Shown one piece after another: positions 1-6,148 of a stretch of 6,148 nt of DNA. Below the pieces are notes generated by a model, which was not told the origin of the DNA, ran no database searches, and saw only the letters and a list, made by a program, of their open reading frames with translations. The stretch is from assembly GCA_900313265.1 (NCBI GenBank), contig OMRN01000250.1, forward strand, positions 1 through 6,148. Direction: 5' to 3'. Made by a program: the position numbers and the translations under genes. Source of the stretch: an uncultured Lachnospiraceae bacterium. Its GTDB lineage: Bacteria; Bacillota; Clostridia; Lachnospirales; Lachnospiraceae. The stretch's first letter is position 1. Each line of letters opens with the position of its first letter.

Positions 1-23
1 TTATACACATAATTTAACAGTTT

Positions 24-53
24 ATTATAGCATAAAAATCGGAATATGGTCAA
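24..53 (-). promoter_or_regulatory. Sigma-A-type promoter reading out of the left edge
   Basis: On the minus strand TTGACC (53-48) is followed, after an 18-nt spacer, by TATAAT (29-24). A TG one base upstream of the -10 (32-31) makes an extended -10 element. The -35 matches the TTGACA consensus at 5 of 6 positions and the -10 is perfect. Transcription would start near position 17 and serve a gene beyond the window. The -35 lies inside the loop and 3' arm of the operon terminator, and the spacer contains its U-tract. AT-rich DNA gives chance matches, but hexamers, spacing and extended -10 together make this credible. Confidence 0.6.
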
Positions 54-72
54 AAGAATTGGCCATATTCCG
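34..72 (-). terminator. Rho-independent terminator of the mutS-mutL-miaA-ynbB operon
   Basis: A perfect 10-bp inverted repeat (CGGAATATGG at 40-49 and CCATATTCCG at 63-72) surrounds a 13-nt loop. On the minus strand the stem is followed by A and then UUUUU (38-34), the usual layout of an intrinsic terminator. It lies about 136 nt after the stop codon of the last gene. The stem is half A-T and the loop is rather long, so termination may be incomplete. No T-tract follows on the plus strand, so it is not clearly bidirectional. Confidence 0.7.
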
Positions 73-109
73 TGAATATTCAGTGAATGATTTGTGAAAT
101 GCAGTGATT
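72..109 (-). promoter_or_regulatory. Four phased ATTCAC-like direct repeats, possible activator site
   Basis: The minus strand carries ATTCAC (77-72), ATTCAC (88-83), TTTCAC (99-94) and AATCAC (109-104). Their starts are 11, 11 and 10 nt apart, so all face the same side of the helix. They sit about 55 to 92 nt upstream of the predicted start of the left-edge promoter. Tandem hexamers with an 11-bp period are typical of OmpR/PhoB-family response regulator sites; assigning such a regulator here is inference. AT-rich sequence makes chance repeats possible. Confidence 0.35.
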
Positions 110-207
110 ACTGATTCTTCTACTGTATTAAACAATAATATAAACTATTTGATTCTATAATTGATTCTTTGATACTTTGTTTCTTTGGTTGATTAAAATA
201 TTATTAA

Positions 208-1491
208 TCAGAATTGCGGTAGTTCAATCAGACCGCGGGTGTAAAGTTCTTCGGTGGCGCGAAGAATGCCGTATTTGGCATGGGGCCAGGTAAGCCCGCC
301 CTGGAAATAAACGGCGTAGGGTTCGCGAATGGGCGCATCGGCCGAAAGTTCGATGGATGAACCGGAAATAAAGGCTCCTGCAGCCATGATGACCTTGGAA
401 TCATAGCCAGGCATATCGTCCGGGTACGGCATGGACATGGAATCCACCGGAGAGGCGCTCTGAATGCCCTGGCAGAAAGCAACCACTCTCTCTTCGCTTC
501 CCAAAACAACGGACTGGATAATATCGTGTCTTACTTCATCGGAATGAGGAATAACGTCAAATCCGAGCGATTCATATAATTTAGCCGCGAAAATCGCACC
601 TTTTTCGGCAGATGCGGTAACCGTCGGCGATAAGAAAAGTCCCTGATAAAAATCTTTTAATACACCGAGTGAAGCACCGACCTCTTTTCCGAGTCCCGGG
701 GATGTCAGGCGGTATGCCGCATTTTCAATGCAGTCTTTCCGTCCCGCGATATAGCCGCCGATCGGAGCAAGACCGCCGCCGGGATTTTTGATTAAGGATC
801 CGACAATCATATCCGCGCCGACATCGGACGGTTCGATGGTTTCCGTGAATTCGCCGTAGCAGTTATCGACCATAATGATAACTTCGGGTTTAATTTTCCG
901 GATAAAGTCAATCAGTTCCCCGATTTGCGATACCGAAAAAGAAGGTCTGGTCTGATACCCTTTCGAGCGCTGTATGGTCACCAGTTTTGTTTTTTCGGTA
1001 ATCGATTTTTCAATATTCTCGTAATCGAATGTTCCGTCAGGGAGCAAATCTGCCTGGCGGTAGGTTATGCCGTACTCGGCAAGGGAGCCGGGATGAGGCG
1101 TGATGCCGATGACTTTTTCAAGCGTATCGTAGGGCTTTCCGACCGGGCTTAACAGTTCGTCTCCGGGGCGCAGATTGCTCATCAGTGCCAAAGCAAGGGC
1201 ATGCGTTCCGCAGGTAATCTGCGGACGAACAAGTGCATCCTCGGTATGAAAAATCTTCGAATACACTTCTTCTAAACGGTCCCTGCCGATATCATCGTAG
1301 CCGTATCCGGTTGTTCCCATAAGACACGCTTCCGAAACGCGGCTTTCCTGCAGCGCCTTTAATACCTTCAGCTGATTGTATTCCGCAATCCGGTCGATTT
1401 CCTCAAACCGCGGTTTTAAATCTTCAAGCTGTTTTTCCGCAAAAGCATATACTTCATCGGATATGCCGAATTCCTTAAAAAAATTGTCCAT
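208..1491 (-). CDS. ynbB: YnbB-like PLP-dependent enzyme (methionine gamma-lyase family / 'aluminium resistance protein')
   Basis: A 427-residue fold-type I PLP enzyme of the family containing Bacillus subtilis YnbB (about 420 aa). Visible marks are a GTTGYGYDD segment near residues 59-67, a GTHAL cofactor loop near 95-99, a VDN aspartate (D209) expected to contact the PLP ring, and SLIKNPGGG, where K235 is the likely Schiff-base lysine. Names in use ('methionine gamma-lyase family', 'aluminium resistance') are inherited; no substrate is established for this group. It is cytosolic, with no signal peptide or membrane segment. I chose ATG at 1491 because AAAAAGGA lies 7 nt upstream and the length then fits the family. 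A GTG at 1548 would add 19 basic, low-complexity residues (446 aa) and overlap the miaA stop by 4 nt, but lacks a clear ribosome binding site. Last gene of the operon. The family call is firm, the reaction is not. Confidence 0.9.
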   Translation of the reverse strand: MDNFFKEFGISDEVYAFAEKQLEDLKPRFEEIDRIAEYNQLKVLKALQESRVSEACLMGTTGYGYDDIGRDRLEEVYSKIFHTEDALVRPQITCGTHALALALMSNLRPGDELLSPVGKPYDTLEKVIGITPHPGSLAEYGITYRQADLLPDGTFDYENIEKSITEKTKLVTIQRSKGYQTRPSFSVSQIGELIDFIRKIKPEVIIMVDNCYGEFTETIEPSDVGADMIVGSLIKNPGGGLAPIGGYIAGRKDCIENAAYRLTSPGLGKEVGASLGVLKDFYQGLFLSPTVTASAEKGAIFAAKLYESLGFDVIPHSDEVRHDIIQSVVLGSEERVVAFCQGIQSASPVDSMSMPYPDDMPGYDSKVIMAAGAFISGSSIELSADAPIREPYAVYFQGGLTWPHAKYGILRATEELYTRGLIELPQF

Positions 1492-1498
1492 CACTACA

Positions 1499-1506
1499 TC
1501 CTTTTT
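1499..1506 (-). promoter_or_regulatory. Shine-Dalgarno site deciding the ynbB start
   Basis: AAAAAGGA on the minus strand ends 7 nt before the ATG at 1491. It is the clearest ribosome binding site near the 5' end of this gene and favours the 427-residue form over the GTG start at 1548. Confidence 0.65.
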
Positions 1507-1544
1507 CTGATTCTTATCCGGTTTTCTCTCTTTTGTTTTCGTAA

Positions 1545-2591
1545 TCACCCGGGCGTATTCTTTATTTCAATCCCCATCTGTTCAATCCGTTTTAGCATAT
1601 CTTCCGCGATTTCCATATCGGGATTTTCGTAGTCGGATTTGTCATACCAGATTACATCCGGCAGTGCTTTAAAGAAAGTAAACTGTCTTTTTGCAAAATG
1701 CCTGGTGTTTAATTTGATCTTTTCAACAGCTTCTTCTTCGGATATTTCTCCGTCAAGATATTCCATCACTTCTTTATATCCGATGCCGAGCATGGACTGG
1801 TTTTCCCTTGTCAGGCCGCGCTCTTTCAGCCTTCTGACTTCGTTAATAAGTCCGTCATTTACCATCTGATCCACGCGCCGGTTAATCGCGTCATAAAGCC
1901 GGCTCCGTTCGTTTGTTAAGACAAAACAGACATCGTCATACCGGCTTTTTTTCAATTTTTCCGTTTCGTTATGCTCGCTGATCGGATAGCCGTGTATTTG
2001 GTAAAATTCCAGTGCGCGGACCACGCGCTTTATATTTCCCGCAGGGATTTTTTCAAAAGATACCGGATCGATTTCTTTTAATTTGTCATGAAAGGCTTCT
2101 TTCCCAAGGCTTGCAGCCTCTTCTTCCAGGGATTTCCGGATTTCTCCCCTTCCGTCCTCTTCGTCCTTAAAATCGACCCCTTTACGAAGCGCCTGAACGT
2201 AGAACCCCGTCCCTCCGGCCAGGATGGGAATTCTTCCCCGCGAAGCAATATCCGCAATGGCATCTTCGGCCATTTTTTGAAAAATCGTCACGTCGAAGTT
2301 TTCCTCCGGGTCCAAAACATCAATCAAGTGATGAGGAATGCCCTGCATTTCCTCTTTCGTAATCTTTGCGCTGCCGATATCCATTCCTCGGTATACCTGC
2401 ACCGAATCGGCAGAGATAATCTCCCCGTCGATTCTTTTTGCGATTTCGATGGAAATCTTCGTTTTTCCGGCACCGGTCGGTCCGGTTATGATAATCAGTT
2501 TTTGTTTTGGCTTGGCATCCATGTTTTGATTTGCAGATCCGTTTTTTAACTGTATATTACACGATTCGCTTGAATTTCTTTTCAAGTTCAT
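1545..2591 (-). CDS. miaA: tRNA dimethylallyltransferase MiaA
   Basis: MiaA moves the dimethylallyl group of DMAPP to N6 of A37, next to the anticodon of tRNAs reading UNN codons, giving i6A. With the ATG at 2591 it has 348 residues: Walker-A-like GPTGAGKT (37-44), SADSVQVYRGMDIGSAK (60-76, with the catalytic-region Asp62), PHHLIDVLDPEENF (86-99), AGGTGFY (125-131), the helical tRNA-binding insertion, GIGYKE (269-274) and NTRHFAKRQFTFF (295-307). Family length is about 310-320. The first 23 residues look non-homologous and overlap the mutL 3' end by 35 nt; ATG at 2522 would give 325 residues beginning six residues before KLIIITGP and a 34-nt gap. Neither start has a strong Shine-Dalgarno (only GAG 5 nt before the 2591 ATG), so translation may be coupled to mutL. 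Function is secure; the start is not. Confidence 0.95.
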   Translation of the reverse strand: MNLKRNSSESCNIQLKNGSANQNMDAKPKQKLIIITGPTGAGKTKISIEIAKRIDGEIISADSVQVYRGMDIGSAKITKEEMQGIPHHLIDVLDPEENFDVTIFQKMAEDAIADIASRGRIPILAGGTGFYVQALRKGVDFKDEEDGRGEIRKSLEEEAASLGKEAFHDKLKEIDPVSFEKIPAGNIKRVVRALEFYQIHGYPISEHNETEKLKKSRYDDVCFVLTNERSRLYDAINRRVDQMVNDGLINEVRRLKERGLTRENQSMLGIGYKEVMEYLDGEISEEEAVEKIKLNTRHFAKRQFTFFKALPDVIWYDKSDYENPDMEIAEDMLKRIEQMGIEIKNTPG

Positions 2592-4656
2592 ACTCGCTCA
2601 TCGAAAAAAGCGTCGGTCTTCCGTGCGGACACTGGTAGGGATTCTCCAGCGTAAAAAGCATTTCGATTAACTGCTTCGCCGTTTCTTTCGTTAGCGGTGT
2701 ATTACCTTTTATCGCCGCCTTGCAGGCTCTTGTGGCGATTCTTTCCTCCACGGTTGTAAGGCTTTTTGTCGAGTAAACGCCGGCTAATTCCTCTAAAATA
2801 TCCATAAACAGTTCTTCACAGGAATAACCGAATAAATCGGTCGGAATTGCACGAATAGCAATGGCATCCTGACCGAAATCATCGATTTCAAACATCAGAT
2901 TCGCAAAAGCCTCCCTGTTATGATCGAAAAGGACATATTCCGATGGCTTCAGCGTAAGAATGCACGGCGGCAGCAGATTCTGCGACTCGAGATTACCCTC
3001 TTTGAATTTCTTCATGAATTCCTCATATTTGATTTTTTCATGAGCCGCATGCTGGTCCATGAAAAAGAGCTTGTTTCCGAGTGTTATCAGCCAGTATGTA
3101 TCAAAAATCTGTCCGATTACCTCAAACTCTTCCTTTGACTCTTTGGCAAAGAATTCCGGGTCGTAGAGAGTAAACTGCTCCGGCTTCTCTACGATTACGG
3201 TACCTGCCTGGGTGCCTGTCACTTTGGGGGTTAAAGTGCCTGTCACTTTTTCCTCTAAAGTGCCTGTCACTTTTGACTCTTCGGTGCCCAAAAGATGCTG
3301 CGCATCTTTATCCACTTTTTGCCCAAAAGTGCCTGTCACCGAAGACTCTTCTTCATCGCTGAACAAAATCTGCTTCTGGAAGAAATGTTCTTCCGGTTTT
3401 ATGCCGGATGATTTCTTTTCGGTATCAATATCGGTGTTTTTATGAGACGATTCCGTATTCCGTCCGGTTTGCGTTTCATTATCGGGCAGTTCCGTATTCC
3501 GGACACTTTCCGCATTTTTCTCCGGCTCTTTTGTTCCCGTTCCGGTCGAATCCGCAAATACCGGTGAACTGCTTACCTTCTCATTTTCGATTCTCTTTAC
3601 TTCAAAAGGTTCGGGTGCTTTAACCGGCTCTTTCTTTTCGGTTTCTTCCACCAGTTTTACCTGCGGAATCAGATCTTTTTCAAGCAGGGCATCGTGAATA
3701 TGATTCGACAAAAGATGAACGACGATTTCCGGATTTTCCATGCGGACCTGCATTTTATTCGGATGAATATTGACGTCCAATGCAGTTGTATCCATGGAAA
3801 AATGCAGAACACAGAACGGAAAACGATGCATCATAAGAAAGGCTTTATAGCCTTCTTCGAGCCCCTTTGAGATTTCTTTGGATTTAACATACCGGCTGTT
3901 AATATAATAATTCTCATCATTCCGGTTCGAACGGGCTATGGAAGGTCTCCCGATATAGCCCTCGACTTTGATTCCATCCTGCTCAATCATAACGGGAATG
4001 ACTTCATCGGATGTATTCTTTCCGTAAATCCGGTAAATCACTTCTTTTAGGTTTCCGTTTCCGTTTGTCATGAATTTGACGGATCCGTTTTGTACGAATT
4101 TAAACGAAAGTCCGGGCATGGAAAGAGCCATGTGCTGCATGGTTTCGGCTATAGCCGCGCCTTCCGCCGCCGGGCTTTTTAAGAACTTCTTTCTCGGAGG
4201 AACGTTATAGAATAAATTCCGAACAACAATGGTCGTACCGATGGGAGCTCCGACTTCTTCGAATTCCTTCACTTCGCCGCCTTCGATTACGATTCTGACA
4301 CCGACGATATCCTCTTCGGTTTTGGTACACATTTCCACCATCGAAACAGCCGCAATCGAAGCCAGTGCTTCTCCCCGGAAACCCAGCGTCCGAATATAAT
4401 GCAGATCTTCATCGGTGGCGATTTTGCTCGTCGCATGCCGCAAAAATGCCGTTTTTACTTCATTTTTCGGAATGCCCTTTCCGTTGTCCGTCACCCGGAT
4501 ATAATCGATTCCGCCGCCCTTTATTTCAACGGTAATCATCGATGAGCCTGCATCAATCGCATTCTCCACCAGTTCCTTTACCACGTTGAGCGGTTTTTCC
4601 ACAACCTCACCCGCAGCGATTTTATTAATTGTTTCCTCATCCAGTACGCGAATCAT
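2557..4656 (-). CDS. mutL: DNA mismatch repair protein MutL (endonuclease type)
   Basis: MutL couples MutS mismatch recognition to strand incision. The N-terminal GHKL ATPase is complete: ELVEN (E28, N32), DNGKGI (57-62), LGFRGEAL (91-98), GTTI (140-143) and FYNVPPRKKFLK (149-160). The C-terminal dimerisation/nuclease domain has DQHAAHE-x4-E (D534, H536, E540, E545), ACK (644-646), CPHGRP (676-681) and FKRIV at the end, the metal-binding set of nicking MutL proteins. QNLLPP (559-564) matches the beta-clamp contact position. The 699 residues exceed B. subtilis MutL (about 627). The excess is a Ser/Thr/Glu-rich linker (about 335-505), probably disordered, containing VTGT repeats. ATG at 4656 begins the usual MIRVLDEETINKIAAGEVV start, 4 nt after the mutS stop, with CAGGA 9 nt upstream inside the end of mutS. 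No MutH-dependent scheme is expected. Confidence 0.98.
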   Translation of the reverse strand: MIRVLDEETINKIAAGEVVEKPLNVVKELVENAIDAGSSMITVEIKGGGIDYIRVTDNGKGIPKNEVKTAFLRHATSKIATDEDLHYIRTLGFRGEALASIAAVSMVEMCTKTEEDIVGVRIVIEGGEVKEFEEVGAPIGTTIVVRNLFYNVPPRKKFLKSPAAEGAAIAETMQHMALSMPGLSFKFVQNGSVKFMTNGNGNLKEVIYRIYGKNTSDEVIPVMIEQDGIKVEGYIGRPSIARSNRNDENYYINSRYVKSKEISKGLEEGYKAFLMMHRFPFCVLHFSMDTTALDVNIHPNKMQVRMENPEIVVHLLSNHIHDALLEKDLIPQVKLVEETEKKEPVKAPEPFEVKRIENEKVSSSPVFADSTGTGTKEPEKNAESVRNTELPDNETQTGRNTESSHKNTDIDTEKKSSGIKPEEHFFQKQILFSDEEESSVTGTFGQKVDKDAQHLLGTEESKVTGTLEEKVTGTLTPKVTGTQAGTVIVEKPEQFTLYDPEFFAKESKEEFEVIGQIFDTYWLITLGNKLFFMDQHAAHEKIKYEEFMKKFKEGNLESQNLLPPCILTLKPSEYVLFDHNREAFANLMFEIDDFGQDAIAIRAIPTDLFGYSCEELFMDILEELAGVYSTKSLTTVEERIATRACKAAIKGNTPLTKETAKQLIEMLFTLENPYQCPHGRPTLFSMSEYELEKKFKRIV
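3209..3349 (-). repeat. In-frame repeat cluster (GTGCCTGTCAC core, 24-nt unit) in the mutL linker
   Basis: Four exact plus-strand copies of GTGCCTGTCAC lie at 3212-3222, 3236-3246, 3260-3270 and 3329-3339. Their starts are 24, 24 and 69 nt apart, all multiples of three, so every copy encodes Val-Thr-Gly-Thr in MutL (residues 440-482). The adjacent 24-nt units 3233-3256 and 3257-3280 match at 22 of 24 bases, and 3326-3349 matches the second at 20 of 24, sharing a trailing GACTCT. The central copies extend to AAAGTGCCTGTCACTTT, an imperfect palindrome that can form a hairpin with 6-bp arms and a 5-nt loop in mRNA. A degenerate copy may lie at 3200-3210. Neither strand carries a transposase, and no CRISPR-like spacing is present. 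Confidence 0.85.
3285..3331 (-). repeat. Nested hairpins and direct repeat in the mutL linker
   Basis: AAAGATGC (3291-3298) and GCATCTTT (3302-3309) form a perfect 8-bp inverted repeat with a 3-nt loop. CACTTTT (3313-3319) and AAAAGTG (3325-3331) form a second, 7-bp one with a 5-nt loop. The 10-mer TGCCCAAAAG is repeated directly at 3285-3294 and 3320-3329, 35 nt apart. All lie between the third and fourth VTGT copies and stay in frame, encoding part of the disordered linker. No promoter or terminator role is apparent. Confidence 0.6.
3451..3501 (-). repeat. 12-nt direct repeat TTCCGTATTCCG in the mutL linker
   Basis: TTCCGTATTCCG occurs at 3451-3462 and again at 3490-3501, 39 nt apart and therefore in frame. 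On the minus strand each copy contributes to an Arg-Asn-Thr-Glu segment of MutL (near residues 386-389 and 399-402). It is a second repeat family in the same linker, consistent with growth of this region by local duplication, although two copies alone are weak evidence. Confidence 0.5.
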
Positions 4657-4660
4657 TTTT

Positions 4661-6148
4661 TCAAATCCTGTTCTTTATCTTATTCTGAATGCGGTAAAGC
4701 AGATTCAGCCCGTCCAGCGGCGTCAGCGTGGAAATATCCACTTCTTCGATTTCTTTTATAATCTCCGCATCGGAAACCGAATCGAAGAAACTAAGCTGAC
4801 CGGCATCCACTTCATCCTGTTTCTTAATTCTTGTATGCGTTTTTCCGTTTGCCGTATTGACATTGATGTCCTGAATAGCTCCGGCAATATCGTTATCCGA
4901 AAGTTCCTTTAAAATCTCCTTTGCACGCTCTATAACCATATCGGGCACACCGGCCAGTTTGGCCACTTCGATACCGTAACTGCGGTCCGTTCCGCCCGGT
5001 ATGATTTTACGCAAAAATACAATGTCGTCACCCTGCTCCTTTACGGCAATACAGTAATTCTTAATATTGTCGGTTTTGTCTTCCAGTTCGGTCAGCAGAT
5101 GATAATGCGTTGCAAAAAGTGTCTTTGCCCCGAGCAGATTGCGGTTTGCGATATGCTCGATTACCGCCCAGGCTATCGCAAGTCCGTCAAAAGTAGATGT
5201 TCCGCGGCCGATTTCATCCAAAATCAATAAGGAATCTTTCGTGGCATTCCGGAGAATGTTGGATACTTCGTTCATTTCCACCATGAAAGTACTTTGTCCG
5301 CTTGCCAGATCATCGCTTGCACCGACACGCGTAAAAATCCGGTCAACAACACCGATATTGGCGCTTTTTGCGGGAACAAACGAACCGATCTGTGCCATTA
5401 ACACAATCAAAGCCGTCTGACGCATGTAGGTTGATTTACCGGCCATATTCGGTCCCGTAATAATTGCAATCTGATTGCCTTTATTGTCAAGTTCCGTATC
5501 ATTCGGAATAAAAAGCTGTTCGGTTAAGACCTTTTCCACAACCGGGTGACGGCCTTCTTTAATCGTAATGATGCCCTTATCGTTAAACTTCGGCTTTACA
5601 TAGCCGTTTTGTTCTCCGACAAAGGACAACGAGCAAAGTGCATCCAGATATGCCACCGCTTTTGCCGTAGACTGAATCCGGTCAAGCATGGATGCGATAT
5701 ATTCGCGAATCGAAACAAAAACATCATATTCAAGATCATGAAGTTTTTCTTCCGCATTCAGAATCGTATCTTCCAGTTCTTTTAACCTCGGCGTCGTAAA
5801 ACGCTCCGAATTGGCAAGTGTCTGTTTACGGATATAATCCTCCGGAACGCTGTCCTTAAACGAATTCGTTACTTCCAGATAATAGCCGAACACACGGTTA
5901 TAGTTAATGCGAAGCGTACGGATTCCCGTCCGTTCCCGCTCGCTTTCTTCCAGTTCCGCCATCCACTTCTTGCCGTCCGTTTTGGCGTGTCTTAAATAAT
6001 CGATATCCTCGCTGAAACCGTCCTTGATAATACCGCCTTCCCTGGATGAAAACGGCGGTTCCTCCACAATCGCTTCATTGATTTTGTCATAAACATCCGT
6101 AAGCGGATCGATTTCTTCAAAAATCTCAAGCACCACTTCATCGACAAA
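4661..6148 (-). CDS. mutS: DNA mismatch repair protein MutS, C-terminal part (5' end outside window)
   Basis: The last 495 residues of MutS, which finds mismatches and small loops as a clamp around DNA. The reading frame is open through the right edge, so mismatch-recognition and connector domains (roughly 380 residues) lie outside. Visible in order: lever/clamp region with RINYNRVFGYYLEVTNS (about residues 81-97 of the visible part), Walker A GPNMAGKST (232-240), the signature GASDDLASGQSTFMVEM (276-292), Walker B LLILDEIGRG (307-316), H-loop THYH (347-350), and near the C terminus QLSFF (451-455), a typical beta-clamp binding motif, then LTPLDGLNLLYRI. The FGYY and GASDD motifs plus adjacent mutL point to MutS1 rather than MutS2; no Smr domain follows. 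The stop lies 4 nt before the mutL start. Intact as far as seen. Confidence 0.97.
   Translation of the reverse strand, partial: FVDEVVLEIFEEIDPLTDVYDKINEAIVEEPPFSSREGGIIKDGFSEDIDYLRHAKTDGKKWMAELEESERERTGIRTLRINYNRVFGYYLEVTNSFKDSVPEDYIRKQTLANSERFTTPRLKELEDTILNAEEKLHDLEYDVFVSIREYIASMLDRIQSTAKAVAYLDALCSLSFVGEQNGYVKPKFNDKGIITIKEGRHPVVEKVLTEQLFIPNDTELDNKGNQIAIITGPNMAGKSTYMRQTALIVLMAQIGSFVPAKSANIGVVDRIFTRVGASDDLASGQSTFMVEMNEVSNILRNATKDSLLILDEIGRGTSTFDGLAIAWAVIEHIANRNLLGAKTLFATHYHLLTELEDKTDNIKNYCIAVKEQGDDIVFLRKIIPGGTDRSYGIEVAKLAGVPDMVIERAKEILKELSDNDIAGAIQDINVNTANGKTHTRIKKQDEVDAGQLSFFDSVSDAEIIKEIEEVDISTLTPLDGLNLLYRIQNKIKNRI
4666..4670 (-). promoter_or_regulatory. mutL ribosome binding site inside the end of mutS
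   Basis: CAGGA on the minus strand lies 9 nt before the mutL ATG and overlaps the last sense codons of mutS. Together with the 4-nt gap between the genes, this suggests coupled translation, so MutS and MutL levels may be tied. Confidence 0.6.

Noticed and set aside
1..9. DnaA box (TTATACACA)
   Set aside because: Matches TTATNCACA, but it is a single site in AT-rich sequence with no cluster, no DnaA-linked gene and no unwinding element in view.
112..168. Three TGATTCT copies (112-118, 150-156, 162-168) in the 3' gap
   Set aside because: Short and unevenly spaced in AT-rich DNA; the expected chance rate is high and no structure accompanies them.
2088..2549. 153-codon plus-strand open frame opposite miaA
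   Set aside because: It is antisense to a certain gene, resembles no known protein and lacks a ribosome binding site. The same holds for the other plus-strand frames opposite mutS, mutL and ynbB.
3212..3339. CRISPR-like array of GTGCCTGTCAC repeats
   Set aside because: Repeats are only 11 nt, two of the spacers are 13 nt and themselves partly repeated, the frame of mutL is kept throughout, and no cas gene is present.
4661..6136. mutS starting at GTG 6136
   Set aside because: The frame stays open to the window edge and encodes FVDE immediately before; this GTG is an internal valine codon of a truncated gene.

Overview
This window carries four genes, all read from the minus strand: mutS (5' end missing), mutL, miaA, and a PLP-dependent enzyme of the YnbB / 'methionine gamma-lyase family' (old name: aluminium resistance protein). 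The order, the endonuclease-type MutL (so no MutH-style methyl-directed repair), AGGA-type ribosome binding sites and moderate GC with AT-rich gaps all point to a Firmicute. Clostridia, probably the Lachnospiraceae side, is my best guess; this is inferred from gene order and protein character, not from a search.

Layout in the direction of transcription, right to left. 6148-4661 holds the C-terminal 495 residues of MutS (clamp, ATPase, beta-clamp motif). 4656-2557 is full-length MutL, with an enlarged, repeat-rich interdomain linker. 2591-1545 is MiaA, which overlaps the mutL end if the longer start is used. 1491-208 is the YnbB-like enzyme. 207-1 is a non-coding AT-rich gap. It holds an intrinsic terminator for the operon and, overlapping it, a good sigma-A-type promoter pointing out of the left edge, with helically phased WTTCAC-like repeats upstream.

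MutS finds mismatches and recruits MutL, whose C-terminal nuclease nicks the strand to be removed; both proteins carry likely beta-clamp contacts. MiaA isopentenylates A37 of tRNAs. The YnbB-like protein is a PLP enzyme whose substrate is not established. The tight packing (4-nt gap, overlap or short gap, 53-nt gap) suggests one transcript. The hfq gene that often follows miaA in related Firmicutes is absent here.

I see no defence system, mobile element, CRISPR array or RNA gene. The most unusual signal is a run of in-frame repeats inside the mutL linker (four exact GTGCCTGTCAC cores, with a 24-nt unit) plus adjacent hairpins. The second is the fused terminator/promoter with phased repeats at the left edge. 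The genes themselves are ordinary housekeeping genes.
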